64,000 bases of DNA, from assembly GCF_004421005.1 (NCBI RefSeq), contig NZ_CP038026.1, forward strand, positions 310,001 to 374,000, given 5' to 3'. The notes below the pieces were generated by a model, which worked only from the letters and a program-made list of their open reading frames with translations, searched no databases and was not told the DNA's origin. Position 1 is the first letter of the stretch. Each line of letters starts with the position of its first letter. Source of the DNA: Pseudoduganella plicata. Lineage in GTDB: Bacteria; Pseudomonadota; Gammaproteobacteria; Burkholderiales; Burkholderiaceae_D. Shown here piece after piece: positions 18,463 to 27,981 of this stretch. A program made the translations under genes and the position numbers.

Positions 18463-20030
18463 GCACGACGGGCATCGCGATGGGCATTGTCGTTGCGGGT
18501 CACGGCAGCCGCGATCCGGACGCCGTGCGCGAGTTCGAGGCGCTGGTGGCGCTGGTGCGCCAGCGCGCGCCCGACGATATCGTCACGCACGGCTACCTGG
18601 AATTCGCCAGCCCGACCATCGCCGAGGCGGCCGCCGCCAACGTCGAACGCGGTGCGCGGCAGGTGGCGCTGGTCCCGGGCGTGCTGCTTGCAGCGCGGCA
18701 CGCAAAGAACGACATGCCCGCCGAGATGCAGGCATTGGCGCGCGACTTCCCCGATGTGGACTTCCATTTCGGCGCGCCGATGAGCCTTGATCCGAAGCTG
18801 CTGCAACTTGCGCAGGAGCGGATCGTGGAGGCGGAGGCGATGTCCCCGGAGACCGTGCGCCGCTCGGAGACCTGCCTGGTGGTCGTCGGACGGGGCACGA
18901 CCGACCCGGATGCGAACGGCGAAGTGGCCAAGCTGGCGCGCATGCTGGAGGAAGGAATGGGCTTCGGCGCAGTGATGGTCTGCTATTCGGGCACGGCGCA
19001 GCCGCTGGTGGCGGACGGGCTGCGCCGCGCCGCGCGATTGGGTTACCGGCGGCTGGTCGTGCTGCCATTTTTCCTGTTCGACGGCGTGCTGGTCAAAAGG
19101 ATCTACAACGCGGCGGACGAGCTGGCGCAGCGCGAACCGGGTGTCGAGGTGCTGAAGGCGAGATATTTCGGCGTGCATCCGCTGGTGGCGGACGTCATGA
19201 TCGACCGCGCCCGTGAAGCGATCGAGGGCCGCGCCGCGATGAACTGCTCGCTGTGCAAATATCGCGTGCAGATCGTCGGCTTCGAGCAGCAGGTGGGCGA
19301 ACCGCAGCGGGCCCACCATGTGGCCGTGCGCGGCCTGCTGGCGCGCGAGGGAGAGGCTAAGCCCGAGGCGGGGCCGTTGTACAAGACGTACGTGCCGCAC
19401 CCGATCGAAGCGGAGAGCTTCCAGATCATCGCGGCGGGACGGGACTGGTCGGGCTTCCCGTCGGACCAGCTGACGGTGCTGCAGCGCATCGTCCACACGT
19501 CCGGCGACTTCAACGCGGTCGACGATTTCTACTTTTCCCCGGGCGCCATCGACAGCGGCATCCGCGCGTTGCTGCGCTGCCGCCGTATCGTGACGGACGT
19601 GACGATGGTCCAGACGGGCCTGAAGCGCGAGCTGCTGGAGCAGCTTGGCATCGACACGTGGTGCGGCGTGCACGATCGCGAAACGCACCTGATGTCGGGC
19701 CAGTACGGCATTACGCGCTCGGCCGCCGGCATCCGCCGCGCCTGGGAGAAGTTCGGCAACGACGTGATCGTCGCCATCGGCGACGCGCCCACGGCGATTG
19801 CCGAAGCGGTCCGCCTGATCCGCGAGCATGGCTGGCGTCCGCAGCTGGTGGTCGGGCTGCCGGTGGGTTTCGTCGGCACGCGCGAAACCAAGGAGCTGTT
19901 GCGCCGCAGCCTGCAGGTGCCGCGCATCACCAACAGCGGCACGCGGGGCGGCTCGCCATGGGCCGCCAGCGTCGTCAACGGCCTCATGATCGACGCGCTG
20001 AACGGGCTGGCGGCGGGTGGCACCGGCTGA
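18459..20030 (+). CDS. fusion of sirohydrochlorin cobaltochelatase CbiX and precorrin-8X methylmutase CbiC
   Basis: 523 residues. Residues 1-290 are long-form CbiX with two similar halves, marked by [13 protein letters not shown] (catalytic His about residue 14) and [13 protein letters not shown], and ending in the Cys segment [12 protein letters not shown] seen in this form. Residues about 310-520 are CbiC/Cob[29 protein letters not shown] (catalytic His), [23 protein letters not shown] and [17 protein letters not shown]. The fused enzyme would insert cobalt early into sirohydrochlorin and later shift the C11 methyl group to C12. Start ATG 18459 is in the ATGA overlap with cbiE. Confidence 0.93.
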   Translation: MSTTGIAMGIVVAGHGSRDPDAVREFEALVALVRQRAPDDIVTHGYLEFASPTIAEAAAANVERGARQVALVPGVLLAARHAKNDMPAEMQALARDFPDVDFHFGAPMSLDPKLLQLAQERIVEAEAMSPETVRRSETCLVVVGRGTTDPDANGEVAKLARMLEEGMGFGAVMVCYSGTAQPLVADGLRRAARLGYRRLVVLPFFLFDGVLVKRIYNAADELAQREPGVEVLKARYFGVHPLVADVMIDRAREAIEGRAAMNCSLCKYRVQIVGFEQQVGEPQRAHHVAVRGLLAREGEAKPEAGPLYKTYVPHPIEAESFQIIAAGRDWSGFPSDQLTVLQRIVHTSGDFNAVDDFYFSPGAIDSGIRALLRCRRIVTDVTMVQTGLKRELLEQLGIDTWCGVHDRETHLMSGQYGITRSAAGIRRAWEKFGNDVIVAIGDAPTAIAEAVRLIREHGWRPQLVVGLPVGFVGTRETKELLRRSLQVPRITNSGTRGGSPWAASVVNGLMIDALNGLAAGGTG

Positions 20031-21147
20031 CCGACAGCCCCTCGACCTGTCGGTCCTGGCGCTGAACGGTTTGCGGCGTGGCCGTACCACGGGCACCTGT
20101 GCCACGGCTGCCGTGAAGGCGGCGCTGTACCTGCTGCTATGGGGCGAAGTCAAAGGGGCGGTGGACGTCAGCCTGCCCGACGGCGTGCATTACCTGACGG
20201 TGCCGGTGGCCGGCGTCATGCGCCAGGGCGACGCGGTGCGCGCCGAGGTGCTGAAGGACGGCGGCGACGATCCTGACAGCACGCATGGCGCCACGATCTT
20301 TGCCGAAGTCGCGCGCAACGACGCCGGTATAGTGCGTTTTTTCGCCGGGCGCGGCGTCGGCACTGCCACGGCGCCCGGCCTGCGCGTGGCGGTGGGCGAG
20401 CCGGCCATCAATCCCGTGCCGCGCCAGATGATGCGCGCGGCGGTGGCGGAAGTGGCCGACGACGGCGGGCAAGGCTTCGACCTGACGATCGGCTGCGAGA
20501 ACGGCGAAGCCATCGCCGCGAAGACGTTCAATCCGCGCCTGGGCATCGTGGGCGGGATTTCGATACTCGGCACGTCCGGCATCGTCGAGCCCATGTCGCT
20601 GGCAACGTGGATCGCGTCGATCGAGGTGTACGTCCGGGTGGCGCTGGCGGGCGGCGCCGCGCGGGCAGCCTACCTGCCCGGCAAGATCGGCCGCGATTAC
20701 GCGCGCGACGTGCTGGCGCTGCCCGAGGCGCGCACCGTGCAGATCGCGAATTTTCTCGGCGACGCGCTGGACTTCACGGAGCGCGCGTTGCGCGAGGAAG
20801 GACGCAAGCTGGATGAACTGTGGCTGGCCGGGCATCCGGGCAAACTCGCCAAGGTGCTGGACGGCTACTGGGACACGCACTCCGGCAAAAGCCGGATGGC
20901 GATGGGTGGTGTCGCGCGCGTCGCGGCGGAAATGGGATATGCACCGGAGATGGTGCGACAGATTGGAATGGCCAATACGGTGGAAGCGGCAATGGAAATA
21001 CTGAAGCAGGAGCCCGGCGCGGAAGCGTTCTGGCGCGAGGTGGAATACCGCATCGGCCGGCTGGCGCACGCGCGCGTGCCGTCCGTGTCCCGGCTGGAAG
21101 TGCGGCTGTTCGACCTGGCCGGCAATCTGCTGGGAGGGCGGCAATGA
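20017..21147 (+). CDS. cbiD: cobalt-precorrin-5B (C1)-methyltransferase CbiD
   Basis: 376 residues from GTG 20017, overlapping the cbiC stop by 14 bases. The family signature [16 protein letters not shown] is near residue 22, with [15 protein letters not shown] and [14 protein letters not shown] later. CbiD methylates C1 and belongs to the anaerobic (early cobalt) route, distinct from CobF of the aerobic route. Its presence with CbiG shows that ring contraction follows the cobalt-precorrin route. Confidence 0.95.
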   Translation: MAPADRQPLDLSVLALNGLRRGRTTGTCATAAVKAALYLLLWGEVKGAVDVSLPDGVHYLTVPVAGVMRQGDAVRAEVLKDGGDDPDSTHGATIFAEVARNDAGIVRFFAGRGVGTATAPGLRVAVGEPAINPVPRQMMRAAVAEVADDGGQGFDLTIGCENGEAIAAKTFNPRLGIVGGISILGTSGIVEPMSLATWIASIEVYVRVALAGGAARAAYLPGKIGRDYARDVLALPEARTVQIANFLGDALDFTERALREEGRKLDELWLAGHPGKLAKVLDGYWDTHSGKSRMAMGGVARVAAEMGYAPEMVRQIGMANTVEAAMEILKQEPGAEAFWREVEYRIGRLAHARVPSVSRLEVRLFDLAGNLLGGRQ

Positions 21148-21896
21148 CGGGCACGTTCTGGGGCATCGGCACCGGGCCCGGTCCGGCCGGCTACCTGCCC
21201 GTGGCGGCGCTGGACGCGTTGCGTGCCGCGGACCTGATCTACGCGCCGCGGGCGCGCGGCGTGGCCGATTCCGTCGCGCTGCAATGCCTGGCCGGCACCG
21301 GCTTCGTGCCGGACCGGGCGAAGCTGCGCGAGATCGAATTCAATATGGACCCGGACCGCACGGTCCTGAACGAACATTACGCCCGACTGGCGGACGCGAT
21401 CGCCGCCGAACTGCGTGCCGGGCGCAACGTTGCGTACCTGACGATCGGCGACTCGATGACCTATTCCACGTACGGCTACGTGCTGGCGGCGCTGCGCGAA
21501 CGCATCCCCGACCTGCCGCAGCGCACGTTCCCGGGAGTGACGAGTTACGCGGCGGCCGCCTCGGCGCTGGCCTGGCCGCTGGGCGAAGGCAAGGAAAGGG
21601 TGCTGATCCTGCCTTGCCCGGAGACGCCGGAACAACTGCGCCACGAGATCGAGACGCACGACATCGTCGTACTGATGAAGGTCGGCACCCGCCTGCCGTG
21701 GGTACTCGACCTGCTGCGCGACATGGACATCGCGCAGCACTGCGCCTTTGCGCGCCGCATCGGCCTGCCTGGCGAGTTGCTTTGCACGGACGTGGGAACC
21801 CTGGTCGCGGACGATGCGATGGGCTACCTGGCCACGCTGCTGGTGCGGCGCAACCCGCGCAGCCAGCGCGCACTCAACCCTGAAGGAACGACATGA
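21144..21896 (+). CDS. cobI: (cobalt-)precorrin-2 C20-methyltransferase
   Basis: 250 residues, start ATG 21144 in the ATGA overlap with cbiD. S-adenosylmethionine-dependent tetrapyrrole methylase fold: FWGIGTGPGPAGYLPVAALDAL at the N-terminus, VAYLTIGDSMTYSTYGYVL (family-specific for C20 enzymes) and TFPGVTSYAAAASAL. CbiL is the name used for the cobalt-dependent version; the neighbouring cbiX, cbiD and cbiG suggest it acts on cobalt-factor II. Confidence 0.93.
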   Translation: MTGTFWGIGTGPGPAGYLPVAALDALRAADLIYAPRARGVADSVALQCLAGTGFVPDRAKLREIEFNMDPDRTVLNEHYARLADAIAAELRAGRNVAYLTIGDSMTYSTYGYVLAALRERIPDLPQRTFPGVTSYAAAASALAWPLGEGKERVLILPCPETPEQLRHEIETHDIVVLMKVGTRLPWVLDLLRDMDIAQHCAFARRIGLPGELLCTDVGTLVADDAMGYLATLLVRRNPRSQRALNPEGTT

Positions 21897-22669
21897 AGGT
21901 CTATTTCATCGGTGCCGGTCCCGGCGCAGCCGACCTGATCACGCTGCGCGGCGCACGGCTGCTGGGCAGCGTGCGCATGGTGCTGTATGCGGGCTCCCTT
22001 GTACCCGTCGAGATGCTGGAACACTGCCAGCCCGGCACGGAGCTGATCGACACGGCCCAGCTGGACCTGGAACAGCAGCAGGCCTGCTACCTGCGCGCAC
22101 GCGACGCGGACATGGACGTGGTGCGGCTGCACTCGGGCGATCCTGCCATCTACGGCGCCACGGCCGAACAGATGCGGCGTCTCGATGCGCTGGGCATCGC
22201 CTACGAGATCGTGCCCGGCGTGTCGTCGTTCACGGCGGCGGCAGCGGCCATCGGCGCGGAACTGACAAAACCGGAGGTGTCGCAGAGCGTCATCCTGACG
22301 CGCGTCAGCGGCCGTGCGTCCGCCGTGCCGGAGCTGGAGTCAATTGCCCGGCTGGCCGAGCACCGTGCCACGATGTGCATTTTCCTGTCCGGTCCGCACC
22401 TGAAGAAGATCGTCACCGACCTGCTGCTGCACTATCCGCCGGAAACGCCCGTCAGCCTGGTGTACCGGGCCAGCTGGCCGGAACAGCGCACCTATCAGGG
22501 CACGCTGGGCACCGTGCTGGAGGAAACCAAACGCGGTGCGTGGAACCTGACGACGATGATGCTGGTCGGCGCGGCGCTGGACCGCGGCATCGCCGCAGAA
22601 TCGAGCCTGTATTCGAAGGACTTCACGCACCTGTTCCGCGTCGTGAAGAAGGCAAAGGACGCTGCGTGA
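21893..22669 (+). CDS. cobM: (cobalt-)precorrin-4 C11-methyltransferase
   Basis: 258 residues, start ATG 21893 in the ATGA overlap. Tetrapyrrole methylase with VYFIGAGPGAADLITLRGARLL, then VVRLHSGDPAIYGATAEQ and VPGVSSFTAAAAAIG, and the CobM/CbiF-type segment LTRVSGRASAVPELESI. It adds the C11 methyl group after ring contraction. Called cbiF in anaerobic-type clusters. Confidence 0.94.
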   Translation: MKVYFIGAGPGAADLITLRGARLLGSVRMVLYAGSLVPVEMLEHCQPGTELIDTAQLDLEQQQACYLRARDADMDVVRLHSGDPAIYGATAEQMRRLDALGIAYEIVPGVSSFTAAAAAIGAELTKPEVSQSVILTRVSGRASAVPELESIARLAEHRATMCIFLSGPHLKKIVTDLLLHYPPETPVSLVYRASWPEQRTYQGTLGTVLEETKRGAWNLTTMMLVGAALDRGIAAESSLYSKDFTHLFRVVKKAKDAA

Positions 22670-23433
22670 CGATGGATCCCGGCATCTGGCTGGTGCGCGA
22701 GGACGGCGAGCCGCTGGCGCACCGGCTTCAGAAAGCACTGGGCGGCACGATTCACCGGCCCTGGCTGGACGCCGCCATGTCGCAGAAGGAGCAGTTCGCG
22801 GCGGGTTGGCGCTTGCACGCCCGCTGGATCGTCATCGGTGCCACCGGCATCGCCGTGCGCTTCCTGGCTGGCCTGCCGGCGGACAAGCACAGCGACCCTG
22901 CGGTCGTCGTGCTGGACGAGGCGGGCCGCCACGCCATCGCGCTGCTGGGCGGCCATGAGGGCGGCGGCAATGCGCTGGCCTATGCAGTGGCCAACGCGGT
23001 TGGCGCGGCGCCCGTGGTCACGACCGCGACGGAAGCTTTGAAGCCGCTGACGTTGGGTATCGGCTGCCGCAAGGGCGTGCCGCCGGAGCGCATCGAAGCG
23101 GCCGTGCTGCACGCGCTGGCGCAGGCGGATCTGCAGCTGGACGCCGTGCGCGAAGTCGCCACGGTCGACCTGAAAGGGGAGGAGCCCGGACTGCTGGGGT
23201 TCTGCGCCCGCCACGCGCTGCCGCTGCGCGTGCTGTCGCGCGCCACGCTGGCGGCGCGGCCATGGGTGAGCCGCCCGTCGGACTGGGTGCGGCAGAACGT
23301 GGGGCTCGACGGCGTCTGCGAGCCTGCGGCCCTTGTCGCCAGCCCGCGCGGTACGCTGGTGGTGCCGAAAACAAGCCTGGACGGCGTGGCGGTTGCCGTC
23401 GTCATGGATCACAACGAATGGAACATAGCATGA
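22666..23433 (+). CDS. cbiG: cobalt-precorrin-5A hydrolase CbiG
   Basis: 255 residues. GTG 22666 is preferred because AAGGA lies 6 bases upstream and it overlaps the cobM stop; ATG 22672 is the alternative. N-terminal part: IVIGATGIAVRFLAGLPADKHSDPAVVVLDEAGRH with the LLGGHEGGGNALA motif; C-terminal part: LGIGCRKGVPPERIEAAV and the KPxE-like end VPKTSLDGVAVAVV. CbiG opens the lactone and releases acetaldehyde from cobalt-precorrin-5A, a step specific to the early-cobalt route. Confidence 0.93.
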   Translation: MTMDPGIWLVREDGEPLAHRLQKALGGTIHRPWLDAAMSQKEQFAAGWRLHARWIVIGATGIAVRFLAGLPADKHSDPAVVVLDEAGRHAIALLGGHEGGGNALAYAVANAVGAAPVVTTATEALKPLTLGIGCRKGVPPERIEAAVLHALAQADLQLDAVREVATVDLKGEEPGLLGFCARHALPLRVLSRATLAARPWVSRPSDWVRQNVGLDGVCEPAALVASPRGTLVVPKTSLDGVAVAVVMDHNEWNIA

Positions 23434-24968
23434 ATGGTGTATTAAACCTGGTCTCGGTGGGACCGGGCTTCGAGGATCTGATCGCGCCGCGCGCCATCGC
23501 TGCGCTGCGGGGCAGCGATGTGATCGTTGCCTATGAACTGTACCTGCGCTGGATCACGCCCCATATCGCGGGCAAGGAGATCCACTCGCCGCCGCTGACG
23601 CAGGAACGCGAACGCGCGTTGCTGGCGATCGAGCATGCGCGCGCCGGCCGCAGCGTTGCGCTGGTGTCCAGTGGCGACATCGGCATCTACGCAATGGCCG
23701 CGCTGGCGTTCGAGGAGATGCGCGACGACGATACGTACGAAGTCAATGTCGTGCCGGGCATCAGCGCAGCCAATGCGTGCGCGTCGCTGCTGGGCTCTCC
23801 GCTGTCGCACGATTTTGCGACCCTGAGCCTGTCGGACCTGCTGTGCCCGTGGGAGTGGATCGAACACCGCGCCCGCCATATCGCCCAGGCCGATCTGGCG
23901 TGCGTGATGTACAACGTGCAGAGCGCGAGCCGGCAAGAAGGCGTGTACCGCGTGCTGCAGCTGATGCTGGAATCGAAGGCACCGGGCACCCTGTGCGGCG
24001 TGGTGCGCAATGCCTACCGGCCCGGCCAGCAGGTGGAAATCCACCGCCTCGACGAGCTGCCGGGGCTGAAGTTCGACATGCTGACATCCATCGTGGTCGG
24101 CAACCGGTTCACGGCCAGGAAGCGCAACTATATATATACGCCGCGCGGCTACAACGACTGGACGCAGCCCGCTGCCGGCGCGCCGGAACAGGAGCTGCCG
24201 GAGGACGCCGTCTGGGTCTTCTCCGGTACCAGCGACGGCAATGCGCTGGCGGCGCAACTGGCGACAGCTGCGACGGTGGTCGTCTCGGCCGCCAGCGACC
24301 ATGGCGGCGCCATTGCGCGCCAGGACTGTCCGGGCGCCACCGTGTGGGCGGGACGGCAAGGCGTCGAGGCGCGCCGGCAGGTGCTCGCCGGCCGCCGCGC
24401 GCGGCTGCTGGTGGATGCGACGCACCCGTTTGCCAGTGCGATGTCGGAACAGCTGATTGGCCTGTCGCGCGAACTGAACATCCCGTACCTGCGTTACGAA
24501 CGCCCGTCCGGCTATACGCCGGGTGACGGTACGCTGTGCGCAACGATGGAAGAAGCGGCGCAGTGCGCCGTCGCGCGCGGCCAGCGCATCTTCCTGGCGA
24601 CGGGCTCGAAGGACATCGCCGCGTTCGTGCGCGCACCCGGTGGGCAGGAGCGCCAGTGGTTCGTGCGCCAGACCGCCGACCCCGCGCTGATCGAACGGGC
24701 GCTGGCCCATGGCATCCCGCGAGAACGCGTCTGCGCCATGCAGGGACCGTTTTCAAAAGAATTCAATATGGCGCTGTGGCGCGACTGGGGCATCGACTGC
24801 GTCGTAACAAAAGACTCGGGCGACGCAGGCGGCTACGCGGCCAAGGTCGAGGCGGCGCGCGCGTTGGGCATCGAGCTGATCGTCGTCGCGCGGCCGGCGC
24901 TGGACTATCCCGCTACCGTGCGCGACGGCGCCGGGGTGATGGCGTGGCTGGCGGAGAGGGGCGCATGA
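23430..24968 (+). CDS. fusion of precorrin-3B C17-methyltransferase (CobJ/CbiH) and precorrin-6A reductase (CbiJ/CobK)
   Basis: 512 residues, ATG 23430 in the ATGA overlap. Residues 1-240: methyltransferase with LNLVSVGPGFEDLIAPRAI, ALVSSGDIGIYAMAALAFE and VVPGISAANACASLLGSP; it methylates C17 with ring contraction. Residues about 257-512: reductase with VWVFSGTSDGNALAAQL, VDATHPFASAMSEQ, FLATGSKDIAAF and VTKDSGDAGGYAAKVEAA, which reduces the corrin C18-C19 bond using NAD(P)H. The linker PAAGAPEQELPED joins them. The fusion couples an early and a later ring step in one chain. Confidence 0.93.
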   Translation: MNGVLNLVSVGPGFEDLIAPRAIAALRGSDVIVAYELYLRWITPHIAGKEIHSPPLTQERERALLAIEHARAGRSVALVSSGDIGIYAMAALAFEEMRDDDTYEVNVVPGISAANACASLLGSPLSHDFATLSLSDLLCPWEWIEHRARHIAQADLACVMYNVQSASRQEGVYRVLQLMLESKAPGTLCGVVRNAYRPGQQVEIHRLDELPGLKFDMLTSIVVGNRFTARKRNYIYTPRGYNDWTQPAAGAPEQELPEDAVWVFSGTSDGNALAAQLATAATVVVSAASDHGGAIARQDCPGATVWAGRQGVEARRQVLAGRRARLLVDATHPFASAMSEQLIGLSRELNIPYLRYERPSGYTPGDGTLCATMEEAAQCAVARGQRIFLATGSKDIAAFVRAPGGQERQWFVRQTADPALIERALAHGIPRERVCAMQGPFSKEFNMALWRDWGIDCVVTKDSGDAGGYAAKVEAARALGIELIVVARPALDYPATVRDGAGVMAWLAERGA

Positions 24969-26044
24969 AGCAGCCGATCCCCGTCACCATCGTGACCGGC
25001 TTTCTCGGCGCGGGCAAGACGACGCTGCTGCGCAGCCTGATCGAACGGCGCCAGACGCGCCGGCTGGCATTGCTGATCAACGAGTTCGGCGAAGTGGCCG
25101 TGGACGGCGCGCTGGTGCGCGACGCCGCGGCCGGCGATGAGCACGTCCACATCGAGGATTTCGCCCACGGCCTGATCGCCTACGGCGACGACGAACGGTT
25201 CGTGCCTGCCATGCAGGCCATTGCCGCGCGCCGTGCCCACGTGGATCACGTGCTGATCGAAACGTCCGGCCTGGCGTTGCCGACGGCGGCGATGGCGCTG
25301 CTGCAAAGCGCCGCCCTGGCCGACGATTTCATCCTTGATGCCACGCTGGCGGTTGTCGACACGCCGCTGCTGCTGGCGGACGAATTCGACGGCGGCGCGA
25401 CGGGCACGATGTTCGACCAGCAGCTGGCCGCGGCCGACGTGGTGGTACTGAACAAGATCTGCGGGTTGGACGAAGAGGCGTTGCTGCGGGCCGAGACACG
25501 CGTGCGCGAGCGCGCCCCCAATGTGCGCTTCCTCGAGCTGGCGTTCGACGCGCGGCTCGACATCCGCCTCGCGCTGGGACTGCGGCTGCACCAGCCGACG
25601 CGCACGGAACACATGCACTTCACACCGACGATGCCCGACCCGGGCGCGACGCCGCTGGCCGCGCAGTATCGCCTGAACGGACACGCCCATTCCGGCCTGG
25701 GGGCGCACAGCCACGGCCTGAGCACGCACAAGCACTTCCACGAGCAGGACCCGGGCTGGATGTCGTTCGTGCTGCGTACCGACGCGCCCCAGAATGGGGA
25801 GCGCCTGCATGCGGCCCTTGTCGCCGTGGCGCGCGCGGAACCGCTGCTGCGCTGCAAGGGCTACGTGCGTCTGGCGGACGAGGACGCGGCCGTGCTGGTG
25901 CAGGGCGTGCGGGCGCGGGTGGCGCTGTCGCCGGGCGCGCAGGCGGCGCCGGCCCGGTCCTTGCTAGTCTTTATCGGTTATCACCTGAGCCGCGCCCGCG
26001 TGGCCGCGCTGCTCGCAACCCATACCGGCAGCGCGTGGCGCTGA
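24965..26044 (+). CDS. cobW: CobW-like COG0523 GTPase lacking the CxCC metal motif
   Basis: 359 residues, ATG 24965 in the ATGA overlap. P-loop IVTGFLGAGKTTLLRSLIE, LINEFGEVAVDG and ETSGLALPTAAMALL are clear CobW features. The family GCxCC metal site is replaced by AHGLIAY (about residues 67-73) and the guanine-recognition NKxD is NKIC. A His-rich stretch follows (HMHF, HAHSGLGAHSHGLSTHKHFHEQD, about residues 215-262), before the CobW C-terminal domain. COG0523 proteins are metallochaperone GTPases, and CobW is thought to deliver Co(II) to the late cobaltochelatase. Here the His stretch may be the only obvious metal site. Confidence 0.87.
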   Translation: MKQPIPVTIVTGFLGAGKTTLLRSLIERRQTRRLALLINEFGEVAVDGALVRDAAAGDEHVHIEDFAHGLIAYGDDERFVPAMQAIAARRAHVDHVLIETSGLALPTAAMALLQSAALADDFILDATLAVVDTPLLLADEFDGGATGTMFDQQLAAADVVVLNKICGLDEEALLRAETRVRERAPNVRFLELAFDARLDIRLALGLRLHQPTRTEHMHFTPTMPDPGATPLAAQYRLNGHAHSGLGAHSHGLSTHKHFHEQDPGWMSFVLRTDAPQNGERLHAALVAVARAEPLLRCKGYVRLADEDAAVLVQGVRARVALSPGAQAAPARSLLVFIGYHLSRARVAALLATHTGSAWR

Positions 26045-26077
26045 CGGGGTCATCATCTCAATCACAAGGAGCATCTC

Positions 26078-26638
26078 ATGAAAGTTCATTATTCGACCGC
26101 CCTGGCCGCATTGCTGTACAGCCGCGCCGCGCTGGCGCACCCCGGCCATGACCACGGCGCGCTGGCCGGCCTGCTGCACCCGTTGACGGGCCTCGATCAC
26201 GTGCTGGCCATGCTGGCCGTCGGCCTGTGGGGCGCGCAGCTGGGCGGACGCGCGCAGTGGCTCCTGCCGGCGGGCTTCGTGGCATGCCTGGCCTTGGGCG
26301 GGGCATTGGGGATGGCCGGCATGGCGCTGCCGATGGTGGAGGCGGGCATCCTGGCCTCGGTGCTGTTGCTGGGAGCACTGATCGGCTTTGCCGTGCGGCT
26401 GCCGCTGCTGCCGTCGCTGGCGATCGTTGGCGTGTTCGCGTTGTTCCATGGCTTCGCGCACGGCATCGAGATGCCGGTTGCGGGCAATGGCGCGCTGTAT
26501 GCACTGGGCTTCGTGGCTGCCAGCGCCGCGCTGCACTGTGCCGGTCTCCTGCTGGGCCGCTTCGCGCTGCCGCAGGGCTGGCTGCGCGCCAGCGGCGCAG
26601 CGATTTCGCTGGCGGGCGCCTGGCTGGCGTTTGCTTGA
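26078..26638 (+). CDS. HupE/UreJ-family nickel/cobalt permease
   Basis: 186 residues with a cleavable N-terminus ending ALAHPGHDHG and about six transmembrane helices. HPLTGLDHVLAMLAVGLW and the HGFAHGIEMP segment are the signature metal-site motifs of HupE/UreJ secondary Ni/Co transporters. ATG 26078 has AAGGAG upstream. It lies 33 bases after cobW in the same direction, so probably in the B12-repressed operon, which favours cobalt as substrate. Confidence 0.9.
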   Translation: MKVHYSTALAALLYSRAALAHPGHDHGALAGLLHPLTGLDHVLAMLAVGLWGAQLGGRAQWLLPAGFVACLALGGALGMAGMALPMVEAGILASVLLLGALIGFAVRLPLLPSLAIVGVFALFHGFAHGIEMPVAGNGALYALGFVAASAALHCAGLLLGRFALPQGWLRASGAAISLAGAWLAFA

Positions 26639-26650
26639 TCGATTATATTC

Positions 26651-26698
26651 GGGGACTGGCTCCTCGCGGGCCGAAGGGCCCGTGAGGTGCCAGTCTCC
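26651..26698. repeat. long inverted repeat between convergent genes
   Basis: An imperfect 22-base stem (three mismatches) with a GAAG-like loop, built of GACTGGC...CGGGCC and GGCCCG...GCCAGTC. It lies between the hupE stop and the convergent acyl-CoA dehydrogenase stop. No T-run follows on either strand, so a classical intrinsic terminator is not shown, but it could still block transcription both ways. It may be one copy of a dispersed palindromic repeat family. Confidence 0.6.
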
Positions 26699-26706
26699 GG
26701 TACGCA

Positions 26707-27972
26707 TCAGTCGCCGGCTGGTGTCAGCCGGCCGGGTTCAGGCTGATACTTCCCCAGCTCGATCTTGGCGATGGCGTTGCGATGGACTTCATCCGGCCCA
26801 TCGGCCAGCCGCAACGTGCGGTTGGCGGCCCACTGGTAAGCCAGCGGGAATTCGCCCGACACGCCGGCCGCGCCATGCGCCTGGATAGCCCAGTCCAGCA
26901 CCTGCTGCGCCACGTTCGGTGCCAGCACCTTGATCATTGCGATCTCCGCCTGCGCGACCTTGTTGCCGACGGTGTCCATCATGTACGCGGCCTTGAGCGT
27001 GAGGAGACGCGCCGTGTCGATCTGGATGCGGGCTTGCGCGATGCGTTCACGCCAGACACCTTGCTCCGACAGCCGCTTGCCGAACGCCACTCGCTCGTTC
27101 AGGCGACGGCACATCAGCTCCAGCGCCCGTTCGGCCACGCCGATGGCGCGCATGCAGTGATGGATGCGGCCCGGCCCGAGGCGGCCCTGGGCGATTTCGA
27201 AGCCGCGGCCTTCGCCCAGCAGCAGGTTCTGCGCCGGCACCCGCACGTTCTCGAACAGGATCTCGCAGTGGCCGTGCGGCGCGTCGTCGTAGCCGAACAC
27301 GGGCAGCGGGCGGACGATGGTGATGCCCGGCGCGTCGCTCGGCACGAGGATCATCGACTGCTGCTGGTGGCGCGCGGCCTCGGGGTCCGTCTTGCCCATC
27401 ACGATGAACAGCTTGCAGCGCGGGTCGCCGGCCCCGGAGATCCACCATTTGTGGCCATTGATGACGTAGTCGTCGCCGGCACCGCTCCGATGATGTTCAA
27501 TGCGCGTGGCGATATTGGTTGCATCCGACGACGCGACCGCGGGTTCCGTCATCGCGAACGCGGAGCGGATCTCTCCCCGCAGCAGCGGTTCCAGCCAGCG
27601 GCGCTTGTGCTCCTCGCTGCCGTAGCGCTCCAGCGTTTCCATATTGCCCGTGTCCGGCGCAGCGCAGTTGAACACTTCCGGCGCCCACGGTACCCGGCCC
27701 ATGATCTCGCACAGCGGCGCGTAGTCCAGGTTCGACAGGCCTTCCGGCGCGCGCGGGGAGCGGGGCAGGAACAGGTTCCACAGGCCCTGGTCGCGCGCCA
27801 GCGGCTTGAGGCGTTCGATCAGCTGCGTCGGCACCCAGCGGTTGCCGTGCGCGCGGCCGTTCTCGTCCACTTCCTCGTGGAAGGCGTTTTCGTTCGGGTA
27901 GATATGCTCGTCCATGAAGGCGACGAGCTTTTCCTGCAATGCCTTGCAACGGTCCGAATAGTCGAAGTCCAT
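26707..27972 (-). CDS. acyl-CoA dehydrogenase (ACAD10/11 dehydrogenase domain type)
   Basis: 421 residues, start ATG 27970-27972 with GAGGAG upstream. Long-form acyl-CoA dehydrogenase: [44 protein letters not shown] (flavin segment), [45 protein letters not shown], and the C-terminal [19 protein letters not shown]. This layout is that of the dehydrogenase half of ACAD10/ACAD11. The gene just upstream encodes the phosphotransferase half, so the two proteins probably act together on 4-hydroxyacyl-CoA-type substrates by phosphorylation and elimination, as reported for the fused animal enzymes. Confidence 0.92.
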   Translation of the reverse strand: MDFDYSDRCKALQEKLVAFMDEHIYPNENAFHEEVDENGRAHGNRWVPTQLIERLKPLARDQGLWNLFLPRSPRAPEGLSNLDYAPLCEIMGRVPWAPEVFNCAAPDTGNMETLERYGSEEHKRRWLEPLLRGEIRSAFAMTEPAVASSDATNIATRIEHHRSGAGDDYVINGHKWWISGAGDPRCKLFIVMGKTDPEAARHQQQSMILVPSDAPGITIVRPLPVFGYDDAPHGHCEILFENVRVPAQNLLLGEGRGFEIAQGRLGPGRIHHCMRAIGVAERALELMCRRLNERVAFGKRLSEQGVWRERIAQARIQIDTARLLTLKAAYMMDTVGNKVAQAEIAMIKVLAPNVAQQVLDWAIQAHGAAGVSGEFPLAYQWAANRTLRLADGPDEVHRNAIAKIELGKYQPEPGRLTPAGD

Positions 27973-27981
27973 GCTGTCTCC

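Noticed and set aside
24129..24139. TATATATATA tract as a promoter inside cobJ
   Set aside because: It encodes the NYIYTP segment of the methyltransferase in frame; no -35 box or gene start follows.
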